DNA of 64,000 bases from Cephalopachus bancanus (GCA_027257055.1 JAPVLO010000572.1:372001-436000), one strand, 5' to 3'; shown: positions 11,409-22,841, numbered from the stretch's first letter. Program-made: numbers and translations. The notes: a model not told the origin generated them from the sequence alone.

Positions 11409-11488
11409 TTTTTTTTTTTTTGAGTTGGAGTCTCACTCTGTCACCCAGACTGGAGTGCAGTGGCTGCTCCCAGCCACTGCAGCCCATT
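11409..11488 (-). mobile_element. Truncated young-type Alu
   Basis: Only the tail-proximal 80 bp of a reverse Alu is present (poly-T, GAGTTGGAGTCTCACTCTG, CAGCCACTGCAGCCC). It faces the full Alu at 11523. Confidence 0.88.
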
Positions 11489-11522
11489 TTTTAAAAGAGC
11501 AGTTTTAAAGTCAAGCAAAATG

Positions 11523-11803
11523 GAGCCGGGCTCGGTGGCTCAGTCTGTAATCCCGCGCCTTTGGGAGGCTGAGGTGAGTGGATTGCCTGAGCCTGCGGGT
11601 TTGAGACCCACCTGGGCAGCGAGACCTCATCTCTACAATAAATCAGAAAATCAGCCGGGCGTGGCAGCACATGCCTATCATTCCGGCTACTTGGAAGGCT
11701 GAGGCGGAAGGATCGCTGGAGCCCAGCGGGTCGAGGCTGCGGTGGCCGGGAGCACTGCACTCCAGTCTGGGCGACAGAGTGAGACCCCAACTCAAAAAAA
11801 AAA
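11523..11803 (+). mobile_element. Young Alu with perfect TSD
   Basis: A full-length lineage-specific Alu (GCCGGGCTCGGTGGCTCAG to GACCCCAACTC plus poly-A). The flanking 16-bp TSD AAAGTCAAGCAAAATG (11507-11522 and 11804-11819) is perfect, so insertion is recent relative to most repeats here. Confidence 0.97.
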
Positions 11804-11829
11804 AAAGTCAAGCAAAATGTGGAAGAAAC

Positions 11830-12925
11830 TACCCCTTGCCCCCATGCATTGCCTCCTCCATTATCAACATAGAGAGTCTTTGAATTGTCCGTATCTCAGT
11901 GTGACTTGCTTCAAGTAGTCAATCAGATTACTTTCTCTAACACCTTGGAATTTTATTTAGGAAGCAGGGGGAGATGGGTGATAATTTTAGAACCTAGGCA
12001 GTGTGGAGAAAGACATTTATATTGGGACTCATTATCATGGCAGAAACTGAGCACGACTAGATTGGCTAGATTAGACAAAAGGGGAGATTTTTTGGTGGTC
12101 TCTCATAATTGCAGAAGGAGTATATTTGAAGTGCCCAATGTCTAAAAGCAGGAGCTTCAATACCAACTAACTCTCTCACCTCCACTTCTTCAGCTCAAGG
12201 CTTCATTCTCTCCTCACAGCCTCCTTCACAGCAGGGAACAGGACTGACAATAGCTCCCCTGTCTCAGTTCTCACAGCTTTGCTGCCAGACAGGTTGGATT
12301 TTCTTCCTAAGCTCCAGGTAAAAAAATATCCTGGGGATGGAGGCTAATTAACTTGGCTTGTGGTTTGACCTTGCCTTGACCAGGCTATGAAATGATCTGG
12401 GGTCAATCCTTGAAGTATTCTGATTGGTCTGGTTTTCATCATATTCCCACTCAAAGACTCATCCATTGTGACCAAAGGGCAGAATTTGTAATAACTTGGC
12501 AGCTCTCTTTGAACCACATGGTTGTAGTGGGAAGAAGACCACGACCCAGAAGAAGAGAGATGCCATTCCCTGAAGAAGGGCGGAGGAATGTGTGGCTGAC
12601 ACCTACTGGTATTTCAGAATAGCTGGGAGGGTCGGCATGGCCTTGGGCAGCGTAAGAGCCCTGGCAGCTGGAGAGAGACAGAAGTCTCAGAGATGTTAAA
12701 GTGTGGCAAAGACAAGCTCCTAACACTGTTAAGCCCCACATGGTCCCCCATGTCATCCCTGGATTATGCTTCTGATAATCTAACAAACCACGTACTTATG
12801 GGCTGGTTCCTCAGAGGGCTCTTACCTTTTGCTATCCAAAAGTTGGGGAAAGAAATGTTCCCAATTCTGTCCATCAGAGTTCTTCCTCAGAGGACTAGGT
12901 CGTAACATGAAGCACAAGGTCCCAA
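11830..12925. other. Unassigned sequence
   Basis: No gene found. Several 70-110 codon frames are open on both strands, but none has recognisable domains. The sequence reads like a very old, undatable repeat. Confidence 0.4.
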
Positions 12926-12929
12926 GGTG

Positions 12930-13225
12930 GCATGTCATAGCAAATATTGTATTGTCCCATTTTGCTCTGCTCTCACAGTATTCATATTTACGTTGAAGGT
13001 TATTTTTCTTCAAAGAGACCTCCTTCACCCGCTGAGACATCTTCACCTCTATTCTCATGTCTGATTCCATTTTTATTACATTTATTGTTACCTGTGTCCA
13101 TTGGTTTATTTGTATATTGTCTATCTCCCAATAAAATGTAAGCTTCATGAGGGCAAGGACTTGGTTCACTGATGAGTCCCTACACCTGGAGTCATGTGAT
13201 CAACACAATAAATGTTTCTCAACCC
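12930..13225 (+). mobile_element. L2 3' end
   Basis: Order typical of L2 3' ends: TTTATTGTTACCTGTGTCC, AATAAAATGTAAGCTTCATGA, GGGCAAGGACTTGG and CACAATAAATGTT. Confidence 0.75.
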
Positions 13226-14094
13226 CTCTGACAGAGCAGTACTCTTGACACTTATTCGGGGTGAAATACTGGGAAATTGTGATGTTCCTTGTGAGAAAAT
13301 AATGCATTTAAGTTTATCTTATGGGATAGGAACAGAAAAATGATTGTATGCATATACTTTTTGGTGGCACTCAGCTTGGCTTAAACTATACTTCAGACAT
13401 CCGTCTGGACATGTGGGTCCTACAACCATTCCACTGTGACCCTAGATTGGCATTGGGTAAGTAGCATTGTTGGGAGCCAGCCTTGGAGGCCCACCTGATT
13501 GACAAGGTGCTGGTGGGCCGAAGACCCTGGGCCACAAGGCGAGCCCGGGGAGCTGAGGCCCTTCTGTCTTCCACCTTTGCTGTTGATACAGCCAGAGAAT
13601 TCTGTGCAGTTGCAGAGGAAGAAAATAGCATGCTTATGTGAAGTACTCATAGCTATCTTGGAAATGTTATTGTTCAATTTTCCACCTCCCATTATGCAGC
13701 TTAACCTTTAATGTTATGGTTAAACTGTGAAACACATCAAAGAGACTTTCTTTCCACTTGGTTATGAGTCACAAATATGGTTTGAGTAAAGTTGTTTTGA
13801 AGATTTAAAATAGTAGTTGTAGTGTTTAAGGTTATAAGGTTTTTAGAGATATAAGTTTAGTAGTAAGTTTATTACAAGTTAGGATATAAGTTTAAGTTGT
13901 AGTATAAGTTTAAATGAATACTTTGTAGTACATAGATGATTTATAAGTTTGGAGGTTTGGAATATAGTTTAAAGTTTTATTATATGGTTAAGTAATTAAG
14001 ATATAAAATTGATATAAATGAAATAGATTTTAAAATATGTTAGTTAAATAATAAAAATGATTTTAAGGTTTGAATAATGTTATTAAAAGTTTAA

Positions 14095-14376
14095 GCCGGA
14101 CTCGGTGGCTCAGCCTGTAATCCTGCGCCTTTGGGAGGCTGAGGTGAGTGGATTGCCTGAGCCCGTGGGTTTGAGACCCGCCTGGGCAGCAAGACCTCAT
14201 CTCCACAATAAATCAAAAAAATCAGCTGGGCGTGGTAGTGCATGCCTGTAATTCCGGCTACTCGGAAGGCTGAGACGGAAGGATCGCTGGAGCCCAGCAG
14301 GTCGAGGCTGCAGTGGCCGGGAGCGGCCACTGCACTCCAGTCTGGGGGACAGAGTGAGACTCCAACTCAAAAAAAA
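14095..14376 (+). mobile_element. Young Alu with TSD, inside LTR copy A
   Basis: Lineage-specific Alu starting GCCGGACTCGGTGGCTCAG. TSD AAAAGTTTAA at 14085-14094 and 14377-14386. Confidence 0.95.
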
Positions 14377-14798
14377 AAAAGTTTAAAAGGTTTTTTTTAG
14401 GAATAAAATGTTCCAGAACAGGCAAGGAATTGTGAAGAGATCTGGATAAGAAAAGGCAGTTGGGGAGCTTTGAAGATCTAAAGAGCCCTAAGAAAAAAAC
14501 TCCTCATACGTGAAAAATGTTTACCTGCATAAAGGAATGTGCACCTGGAGATCTTCCTGGAAGAACGTACACCTGGAGGATTTTCCTAAAATACTTCACG
14601 TGCAAGTTGTTTCAAGGCCCTGGGCCAGAAAGTCATCTTAGCCCCAAAGACTTTTGAAAAACTTGTTTCCCCGAATTAGTTTGAATAAGGAAGTTTAGTT
14701 AATATAATAATTAAAGTTGTTGTAAGGTTTATGTATGTATTAGTAGTAGGACATAATTTGTTTAAGATAAGAGGATTATTTAATTAAAAGTTTTGTGA

Positions 14799-14907
14799 CT
14801 GGGAAACATCCTATACCAACAGGGTGCCTGAATGAAACGCAATTGTATACCTAACCCTTAACTGTACCCCACAACTTCACAATAAAAAAATAAATAAATA
14901 AATAAAT
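14799..14907 (+). mobile_element. Very short young L1 insertion with TSD
   Basis: 109 bp of L1 3' end (GTATACCTAACCCTTAACTGT, then an AATAAAAAAATAAATAAAT tail) with an 11-bp TSD, AAGTTTTGTGA, at 14788-14798 and 14908-14918. It is inserted in LTR copy A, so it is younger than the LTR. Confidence 0.88.
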
Positions 14908-15197
14908 AAGTTTTGTGATTTTTATAGAATAGTTTTAAGTATATGTTAGAAGTTTTTGGTTTCATTGTGGTAGAAATGATGGTATCTTAAAATAGCATTG
15001 TTTCTAGAGAGCTGCCAAGCATGAAGAAGAACACGTCAAACCACCCCTTAAGGGAACATTGGCCAGGCAGAAAGAAAAACACGTGAAACTTTTTTGGACA
15101 TTGTTTCAAAATCATATGATTTGTTTTCCATTGATAATTTTTCAAATGTATCATTAGTTTGGAATTTTTTGTGAAGTTGTTGCCTCGTAAAGAGGGA

Positions 15198-15225
15198 TAT
15201 AAGCTCACTATAAACTGGCAATAAA
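15198..15225 (+). promoter_or_regulatory. LTR TATA-like box and polyadenylation signal (copy A)
   Basis: ATATAAG near 15198 and AATAAA at 15220-15225 sit about 115 bp before the LTR end, matching the layout of copy B. Activity today is unknown. Confidence 0.55.
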
Positions 15226-15509
15226 CGGCATCTGTCTTGCTCACAACAGAGTCAGTTGTCCGAAGTGTTCCTTTCAATGCCGACGCCATTCCTTCCTTTG
15301 GGACACCCTGAACCCAGCAGGAGCTGGACTCCTGCATAGCATGAATATCCAATTTATTTGTATATGTAAAAGTATAGAAAATAGAATAGAAGATACTTAT
15401 CAAATTAAAAATAATGGTTACTTCTGGGAACCAAGAGGAATAACATTCAAAAGACACTTTAGCATTAGTTTAATGTTCTAATATTTTTAAAAGGTGTGTG
15501 AGGGGGTGT

Positions 15510-15570
15510 GTGTAGAGAGAGAGAGAGACAGAGAGAGAGAGACAAACAGAGACAGAGAGACGGAGAAAGA
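15510..15570. repeat. (GA)n microsatellite
   Basis: AGAGAGAGAGAGACAGAGAG with ACAAACAGAGACAGAG interruptions. Confidence 0.92.
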
Positions 15571-16250
15571 CAATGAATTAGAGATAAATACTTTTAAAAT
15601 AGTATGATGAACATCAAAAAAGATTTGGAAGGAAATTATGCCAAAATATTAACAGGAGTTAATTTTGAATAGTAGGAATGTGGCTGATTATTTTCCTCTT
15701 TATTTTCTTACTTATTTTTAATAATTTCTCACTAGATAAAATATAATATGAAAGGAAAATTAATCATAAAATAGAAGAATTAAAACATTGCTTAGAAGGC
15801 CTTTTACTGTACTTAACTGAAGTGAAAACTTAATCCCTTTTTCCTGCAACACCAAACTCATATTTTTGCACTTTCAGTCCCTAGACATAGAATTCTCTCT
15901 CTCTCTTTTCTTTTTAATATGGCACTGATGTTCTGAAAATCTCTGAAGAAGAAAGATGTGAGCATAACCTTGTGATATGTCTCGACTTTCCAGAGTCATT
16001 TTAGATTCAGAACTGATTGCATATTATCTCTAACCAGCAGAGTGATTCAGCTCTTTGAAAGAACAGAGATGTTCTTTCTCTTAACAGCTTGCATTTTTAA
16101 TATGCTTTGTGGTGTAGATTAGTCTTAGAACCTACTAAATCTATGGTGAAACTTACTTGATCACAAAAATCTTTGATGGAGCCAATAAATGCTATGCACA
16201 ACTTTTTAGTGCTCAGAATTTTACGTAATCACATAGCTGATACTGGCAGA
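15571..16250. other. AT-rich, unassigned
   Basis: No gene or clear repeat family recognised. Confidence 0.45.
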
Positions 16251-16254
16251 TACA

Positions 16255-16372
16255 GAATTGTCCAGGGCAGGAATTTTGTCTGCTTTGTTTACTACTGTAT
16301 GTTTCCCCAGTTCCCAGCATAAAAACTAAGAAGCATAGAAAGTGCTCAATAAATGTTAAGTAAATAAACAGG
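16255..16372 (+). mobile_element. L2 3' end
   Basis: CAGGGCAGGAATTTTGTCTG, TTTACTACTGTATGTTTCCCC and GTGCTCAATAAATGTTAAGTA are standard L2 terminal motifs in order. Confidence 0.85.
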
Positions 16373-16544
16373 GCATTGAAACATTTAGGAAATCCTTACC
16401 AGGTATTACTTAATTTAGGACTTGGTTTACTTTCTCTGTGGGTGAGAGTCTCTAACAATAAACATTAAAAAAATCAGGATCTTCTGAGACAAGACCTATC
16501 AGACTTGGGTCCCACTGGGGGGGTGGGTGGCAGTACTAAGATTG

Positions 16545-16960
16545 GAGTGGGACTAGTTATATTAGGAATTGAAAATTGTCAGACTCGTAGAAGCAGAGAG
16601 CAGAATGGTGGTTACCAGGAGCTGGGGAGAAGGGGAAGCCAAGATGGGGACAAAGGGCATGAAGTTTCAGATATGCAAGATGAATAAATCCTAAAGACCT
16701 ACCATACACAATAATACAGTTAGCAATACGGTATTGCATACTTAAACATTTTCTAAGAGCGTAGATAGATTAAATGTCCTTATCAAAAAAACAAGAGAGA
16801 ACAGAAGAAACTTAGAGGTGATGGTTATGTTTATGGCATTGTTTATGGTGCTGGTTCCACAGGTACATGCTTATCTTCAAACTCATCAAGGTGAATACAC
16901 TAAATAAGTACAGCTTTTTATATATCGGTGACCTCAATTTAAAAAATAAGATAGGAGTAG
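16545..16960 (+). mobile_element. L1M 3' UTR fragment
   Basis: GAGAGCAGAATGGTGGTTACCAGGAGCTGGGGAGAAGGGG, split here into its recognisable parts (GCAGAATGGTGGTTACCAGG, then GCTGGGGAGAAGGGG), plus AATACGGTATTGCATACTTAA and GAGGTGATGGTTATG. This is the order seen in old L1 3' ends. It ends near ATCGGTGACCTCAATTTAAAA. Confidence 0.82.
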
Positions 16961-17089
16961 AGGAAGATCAGTTGAGGAAAAGGAGTGTCTCCAAAATAAC
17001 AGGAGACAGGGCATTGGGGAAACAAAGCCCACAGCTGTGTACATGGGACCCATGAGCACGTCATCACATGTTCAGCCAGATTAGGAATT

Positions 17090-17720
17090 TCAGGGGCAAA
17101 ACTTGAAATGAGGAAAAGGGGAAGTGGTAGATATTGTGGTGAGGGGCAGAGGTTGGCGAGACAGAAGAGAGGCCAGAATGAATGAGGTAGAGAGCACTCC
17201 AAGCTGGAGGCAGAGAGGGAGCCAAGCAACAGGCCAGCAGGCCAGATGCAGGACTAGGATTTTATTTCTCAATGTTGTAGGAAGCTCTCAGAGGGTCTTG
17301 AGCCAGGAAGGGACATAATCCATTTATGTTATGTTATTTACTTATCTATAATTTAATTTAATTTTTTGAGTCGGAATCACACTGTCACCCAGGCTGGAGT
17401 ACAGTGGCACGCTCACGGCCACTGCAGCCTCAACCTGCTGTGCTCAGGCGACCCTTCCACTTCAGCCTTCCAAGTGACAACTACAGGCATGCGCCACGAC
17501 ACCCGGCTAATTTTTTTGATTTATTGAAGAGACAAGGTCTCGCCAAGTTGTCCAGGCTGCTCTCAAATCCCTGGGCTCAGGCAATCCTCTTGCCTCTGCC
17601 TCCCAAAGTGCTGGGATTACAGACGTGAGCCACTGCACCCAACCTCCATTTATGTCTTCAAAAGATCATTCTGGCAGCCATACGGAAAACCAAACATGGA
17701 GAGGTGACAAGAGTGGAAGT
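17090..17720 (+). mobile_element. L2 fragment split by an Alu
   Basis: GAAGCTCTCAGAGGGTCTTGAGC AGGAAGGGACATAATC on one side and AAAGATCATTCTGGCAGCC on the other are contiguous in L2-type elements. The Alu at 17363-17644 separates them, and CCATTTATGT is duplicated around it. Confidence 0.65.
17363..17644 (-). mobile_element. Alu
   Basis: Reverse dimer: TTTTTTGAGTCGGAATCACAC to GAGCCACTGCACCCAACC. Confidence 0.9.
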
Positions 17721-17858
17721 CTGGAAATCGGATAAGTGGTTATCTCCACCATCCAGGCAAGCAATTGAAGGAGACCAGAGCATAAACTGACAAGGTCTTT
17801 GTGTCCTTGGCTTGTGTTCAAGGAACCAAACCTATACTCCTTCATCTCCGAGCAGATG

Positions 17859-18419
17859 TGATGTGGGGAGCAGACAAGCACTGCCACTGTAGCAGGCCTT
17901 GAGTGCCCCAAGCTCGTAGGCAAGATCTCGCTTGCAAACTACATCCTAGCCAAAGGCAGGCTGTGAGGAATGCAGCCTGCTACACGAAGCAGTGTCTTGA
18001 ATGCCCACACATCTGGGTGCACATAGTACAGATAAAGTCTTAGCTACAATAAAGCCCTAGGTACAAAAAGATTAACGCAGAACAACTCGCCTTCTAATAG
18101 CAACATAATTCCACTGTGGTTCGCTCATCTCCCCTAACTTTGATTTGTTACTTTATAATAAAGCAATAAAGCAAAGCGACATGACGTCAATCATGCCTGG
18201 CCCGGATGCCTGGCCCAAAAGTTGATACTGCTTGTTTTTACAATAATCCCTTGTACAGTTTTGCCCTAGTTTTGGCCTATGTAAGAAGCATGCTAAATAA
18301 TAAACGGGCTCTCACCTATTGAGGAGAGAGACCTCCCAATCCCGCTGTCTCTTGTCTTTCTTTCTCATTCCCTCCCCCCACCTCAGGCCCTGCTCTGTGG
18401 AGGCTGGACCTCCGCAAGC
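17859..18419 (+). mobile_element. Solo ERV LTR, class II-like
   Basis: About 560 bp starting TGTGATGTGGGGAGCAGAC and ending GAGGCTGGACCTCCGCA. AATAAA lies at 18299-18304, followed by a pyrimidine-rich TCTCTTGTCTTTCTTTCTC, which resembles betaretrovirus-like R/U5. The flanks AGCAGA and AGCAAT could be a diverged 6-bp TSD. No internal retroviral sequence follows. Confidence 0.65.
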
Positions 18420-18546
18420 AATGTTGATGGGTATCACTGGGATGGTAGCGGCCAGGTGGCAAGACATGTTGGATTAGTCAAACACCAAGTGACAAGTTTA
18501 CAATGTACAAATAATTGTGTTTGGGACACGTTACAAAAGAGGTGAC

Positions 18547-18850
18547 GATCAGGCTCAGTGGCTCAGCCTGTAATCCCAGCACTTTGGGAGGCCGAGGCGA
18601 GTGGATTGCCTGAGCCCACAGGTTCGAGACCAGGCTGGGCAACTTGGCGAGACCTCATCTGTACAATAAACACAAAATCAGTCGGGTGTGGTAGCACATG
18701 CCTATAGTTCCGGCTACTTGGAAGGCTGAGGCAGAAGGATCGCCTGAGTCCAGCAGGTCGATGCTGGGCTGGATGTAAGTGCGCCACTCCAGCCTGGGTG
18801 ACAGAGTGAGACTCCAACTCAAAAAAAAAAAAAAAGAAAAAGAAAAAGGA
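18547..18850 (+). mobile_element. Alu, intermediate type
   Basis: GGCTCAGTGGCTCAGCCTG with CCCAGCACTTTGGGAGGCC in the left arm and GACTCCAACTC before the tail. It mixes the old left arm with young diagnostic positions. Confidence 0.93.
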
Positions 18851-18939
18851 AAGAAAGATGAATAGGGTGACCTGGTCTGGTCTGAGGGGTGAGAAATGAG
18901 GACTCAATTCTGGCCTTTTTTCTCTTATCTAAATTCCTA

Positions 18940-19425
18940 GGCTTGGAGAGTCACTGCCTGATGAGGACTCCCCAGATAGGGTCTTATAACTCTATTACCC
19001 TAAACGCTGAAGCTGGTTTTCCAACTGGACTCTGGCATGACATCACACAATGATAAAGAAAGAAATCAATATACTTTCAAGACCCTGCAAAGCCATCTCT
19101 ACTAATTTCCAAAATTCCTTCAATAGGAGTTACAAATTGCCAGTCAAGAAATCTTTAAATCCACCAATAGCCTGCAAATCTCTGCTTGGAAATGTCCCTC
19201 CTTCCTAGGCCGAACCTATGAAAATCTCACATGTATTGATTTATGATTTTTTAATGTCTGCCTCCCTAAACTGTATACAACCAAACTACAATCCAACCAC
19301 CCTGGGCACACGTTCTCAAGACCCCCTGAGGATGGATGTCCTGGGTCTGGTCACTCATATTAGCCAGAATAAACCATTTCAAAATATTTTATAGAGTTTG
19401 GCATCTTTTCGTCAAAAGAAAGGAG
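18940..19425 (+). mobile_element. Ancient LTR remnant
   Basis: CTGCCTCCCTAAACTGTATAC, CCACCCTGGGCACACGTTCTC, GACCCCCTGAGGATG and CCAGAATAAACC in this order are familiar from old mammalian LTRs (promoter, R and polyadenylation part). No TSD or internal region identified. Confidence 0.55.
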
Positions 19426-19576
19426 TCAGGTAGGGTTTCTTTGGGGGAAAAAAAGACATTTAAGCTGGGACCTTAAAGATGAGTGGAGGGGAGAGAAGAA
19501 AAAAAAACTTCCATCACAAAGGATGCAGATGGAAAGCTTTGAGCCCAGGAAGAGCACAACTTACTCCAGGAACTAA

Positions 19577-19826
19577 AAGGAGGCTGAGACAGGAGGCTCA
19601 TTTGAGGCCAAAAGTTCAAGACCAGCCTGGTTAACAGTGAGACTCCACCTCTACAAAAATTAAAAAATTAACTGGGCATGGTGGCATGTACCTGTAATCC
19701 TAGCTACTCAGGAGGCTGAGGCAGGAGGATCCCAGAGCCCGGGAGTTCGAGTTTACATTGAGCTATGATTGTGCCACTGCACTCCTGCCTGGGCAACAGA
19801 GGGAGACCTTGATTCTAAAAAAATAA
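19577..19826 (+). mobile_element. 5'-truncated Alu
   Basis: Begins in the left arm at AGGAGGCTGAGACAGGAGG and ends with GATTCTAAAAAAATAATG. Confidence 0.88.
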
Positions 19827-19832
19827 TGAAAT

Positions 19833-20121
19833 TGCCGGGCACGGTGGCTTACTCCTATAATCCCAGCATTTGGGGAGGCAGAGGTGAGAGGACTGCCTGA
19901 GCTCACAGCTTCAAGACCAGCCTGAGCAACTCGGCAAGACCTTATCTCTACAGTAAATCAAAAAATTAGCCAGGTGTGGTGATGCACACCTGTAGTTCCA
20001 GCTACTTGGAAGGATGAGGTGGAAGGATAACCTGAGCCCAGCAGGTTGAGTCTGCAATGGCTGTGAGTTTGCCACTGCACTCCAGCCTAGACGACAGAGT
20101 GAGACTCCAACTCAGAAATAA
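19833..20121 (+). mobile_element. Alu, intermediate type
   Basis: Full dimer starting GCCGGGCACGGTGGCTTACTC with GACTCCAACTC at the end. A reverse Alu is inserted directly at its tail. Confidence 0.93.
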
Positions 20122-20336
20122 TTTTTTTTTTTTTTTTGAGTTGGAGTCTCACTCTGTTGCCCAGACTGGAGTGCAGCGGCCACTCCCGGCCACCGCAGCC
20201 TCGACCTGCTGGGCTCCGGCGATTCTTACGCCTCAGCCTTCCAAGTAGCCAGAATTACAGGCATGCGCTACCACGCCCGGCTGATTTTTTTTTATTTATT
20301 GTAGAGATGAGGTCTCGCTGCCCAGGCGGGTCTCGA
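20122..20336 (-). mobile_element. 5'-truncated young Alu
   Basis: Poly-T then GAGTTGGAGTCTCACTCTG; it stops at GCCCAGGCGGGTCTC. GAAATAATT is present on both sides, so it inserted in the tail of the preceding Alu and is truncated. Confidence 0.92.
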
Positions 20337-20379
20337 AATAATTATAATGATGATGATGATGAAATAAAAGGAAGCCAAC

Positions 20380-20720
20380 GTGACCAGAGCAGAGAACAAG
20401 AAGAGGAGTCATGTGAGATGAGGCTGGTGGTCTCAGCCCGAGTCAAGTCTTGTAGGATCTTGCACCTACGAGACTTGCAGAGTACTGAGCCTAAGAGCAA
20501 TGGAAAGCCATGGAGAGACGTCAAGCCTGAGAGGAACGTCACTTGTTTCCTCACTGCACATGTATTAAGCAATGTCTCCATGACAAGATCAGAGTCACAG
20601 ATCAGAAAGGGTACTGTGATTGCAGTTGTGTGAAGTGTTTAAGAGGGAGCAGGAGTGAGTGCAGAGCCCAGAGGGCCGGCTTCTGAAGGAGACAGGGGAG
20701 ACAACAGAGATGGCAATAAA
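20380..20720 (+). mobile_element. L2-like fragment
   Basis: GAGCAGAGAACAAGAAGAGG, TTGTAGGATCTTGCACC and AAGAGCAATGGAAAGCCATGG recall the L2 3' region. Diverged. Confidence 0.4.
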
Positions 20721-21438
20721 GACAGAGGAAGGTGGAGGCTGTGGGACTGGGCCGGCTGGGAGCAGCGAGGGACAGGTTCGAGGATCCGCAGGGCCCAACA
20801 GGCACAGACAGATGGGGTTCAGCAACGGGCTGGGACATCGTATTAGGTTCCCAGGGCAGCAGTCAGTCCCCTGCTCCTTATCCTACAGTGTCTTAGAATA
20901 GCCTTAGAGGGCTATGGTAAGATTTGCAGAACAACTAGCAGGAAACAGCACACTTAACTTAGAATAATTCTTAGCGGGTTTGCTTAGAAAGGGTTACTTG
21001 TAAAGATGTGGGCAGGCTGTAGGGACCACAAAGGATAACCCGAGGTCCCAGCTGGAAATGATGAGGGGGAGGGAGGGGTGAGCAGAACCCAGAAGGAGAT
21101 GGCCATGTGGGAAGTCGCCTTGAGAAGCTATGCTCATTGGTCAAGGAACTCAGAAGGAAGACACCAGGGAGGAAAAGTTCTTCCGACCCGCTTTTCTCCC
21201 GCTCATCAATTCGCTGCCCAGGATCACCACCGGTCAACCCCAGCCAGGAGACAGCCGGTTGGTGTCCTCAGGCCAGCCTCAGGAGGCAGTGCAGGACGGA
21301 GGGTGGAAAGTGGACCTGAAGGGCAAGCGGAAGTTAACCCAACTCCATCAATTCATCCAAGCTCACCAGATGTGCCCTTCAAATTCTCTTGGCCTGCATT
21401 GGGTAGGATTTTAAATAGTTTAACTGAAAAGCAAAAAT

Positions 21439-21737
21439 GAGCCGGGCACAGTGGCTCAAGCCTGTAATCCCAGCACTTTGGGAGGCCAAGGTGAGAGGAT
21501 TGCCTGAACCCAGGGGTTCAAGACCAGCCTGGGCAACTTGGCGAGAACTCCTCACTACCATAAATCAAAAAATTAGCCAGGCGTGGTGGTGTGCACCTGC
21601 AGTTTGGCTACTTGGAAGGCTGAGGTGGAAGGATCGTCGGAGCCCAGCAGATCAACGTTGGGGTGGCCGTGAGCATGCCACTGCACTCCAACCTGGGCAA
21701 CGGAGTGAGACTCCAACTAAAAAAAAAAAAAAAAAGG
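21439..21737 (+). mobile_element. Alu with TSD
   Basis: Full-length, starting GCCGGGCACAGTGGCTCAAGC. AAGCAAAAATG is found just before it and again near 21756 after a GA-rich tail. Confidence 0.93.
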
Positions 21738-21799
21738 AAGAAGAGAGAGAGAGAAGCAAAAATGGAAAGAAGGTAAATGTTTTCAATGGTTGGAAGCAG

Positions 21800-22010
21800 T
21801 CCATCCATATGTCACCCCTTTTTAAATTAAGGTATAGCTGGCAAAAGTTATATTTATGGAGCACAATATGATGTTTGATATGCATATTCATTGTGAAGTG
21901 CTCAGAGCAAGCTAATTAGTATATCCACCTCACATGTCTATCATTTTTCTTTGTGAGCCCTTCACTCAATCCTATCTGTTGCTCAAGATATTTAGTTGCA
22001 AATTCTGAAT
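21800..22010 (-). mobile_element. L1 3' UTR fragment, antisense
   Basis: TTTATGGAGCACAATATGATG and AAGCTAATTAGTATATCCACC are recognisable old L1 motifs. Confidence 0.7.
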
Positions 22011-22841
22011 AAAAACTTTTTGGCATCTGCAGCTTTCACCAATCTTTCAGCAAAAATCTTCTAAAATACATTTTGAGAAATAAAGATTGTGCAGTGACAT
22101 TCAGAGGAATGTCTTTGCATCCTGCACACGCGTGGGCTGGTTTCTGCAAAGACAACCTGGGCCCCTTCTGGGAGCTTAAACGCTTCAGGGCTGGGTGACT
22201 CTTGGCCAGATAGCACAATTACTGTACAACATCATGAATGTACTCTCTGGGTTCGCTGCCTTTGTTTTTCCCATTACCCAAGTTACAGCACATTTGTTTT
22301 TCTAAGCACATTGTGTTTTCTAAATCGATGACAAATCATATGGGAAAATAGTCACTCTTGCTTAGAATTCAGCAAGTCAGCATATTTTCCAGCTGTGGCG
22401 GCCTAGTAAAGCAGATTAGCGAGATATCTTATTTCTTCGCCCTCTAAAATGCTCTGGTCCTGGAACAGCTTTTAGTACTTTTCTTAACGGCTCTGGTTTC
22501 CACGGCAAGTTAACTGTGATTACTTGTGGTCTGACAGTTCCCTGGGCATGACACCAACAACAGGAGTGAGAAAGCACATTCTCAGCCAGGAGGCCCAACG
22601 TCCAAGCCAGACAGTCAGCTGGGGCCCACATACCTTCTCAACATACCTCCACCCTCCCTGAGCAAAAGTGTCATCTGGCAGGGTTTGGGTTCCCTAAATC
22701 CCGAAAGCTATTTGAGCCCAGCAGTTCCCAAAAATGTCACGGCATTTTTAAGTGAGTATATAAGTCAGCTTTCTTAAATAAAATATTTGTTTCTAAGTTA
22801 GAAAAAAATCAGGTACTTTTTCTCTACCTAGAAAACTGGTT

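Larger units (their letters stand above)
13468..15336 (+). mobile_element. Solo LTR, long class II-like ERV family (copy A)
   Basis: Starts TGTTGGGAGCCAGCC and ends GGAGCTGGACTCCTGCA, with the expected TG...CA ends. A perfect 6-bp TSD, TAGCAT, flanks it (13462-13467 and 15337-15342). Six-base duplications are typical of betaretrovirus-like (class II) integrations. Its counterpart at 56609-58473 matches over the first 300 bp, the middle (CTTTGAAGATC, GTGCACCTGGA) and the 3' 120 bp. No primer-binding site or internal gene follows, so this is a solo LTR left by recombination. An Alu (14095) and an L1 tail (14799) are inserted in it. The AT-rich centre contains no credible protein. Confidence 0.88.

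Noticed and set aside
14987..15457. 156-codon minus-strand frame
   Set aside because: It is antisense to the 3' half of a solo LTR and its flank and is not shared by LTR copy B. No domain recognised.
20136..20633. 165-codon plus-strand frame
   Set aside because: The first third is a reverse young Alu read through (SWSLTLLPRLECSGHSRPP-like phrases occur at every reverse Alu). The rest is low-complexity L2-like sequence.
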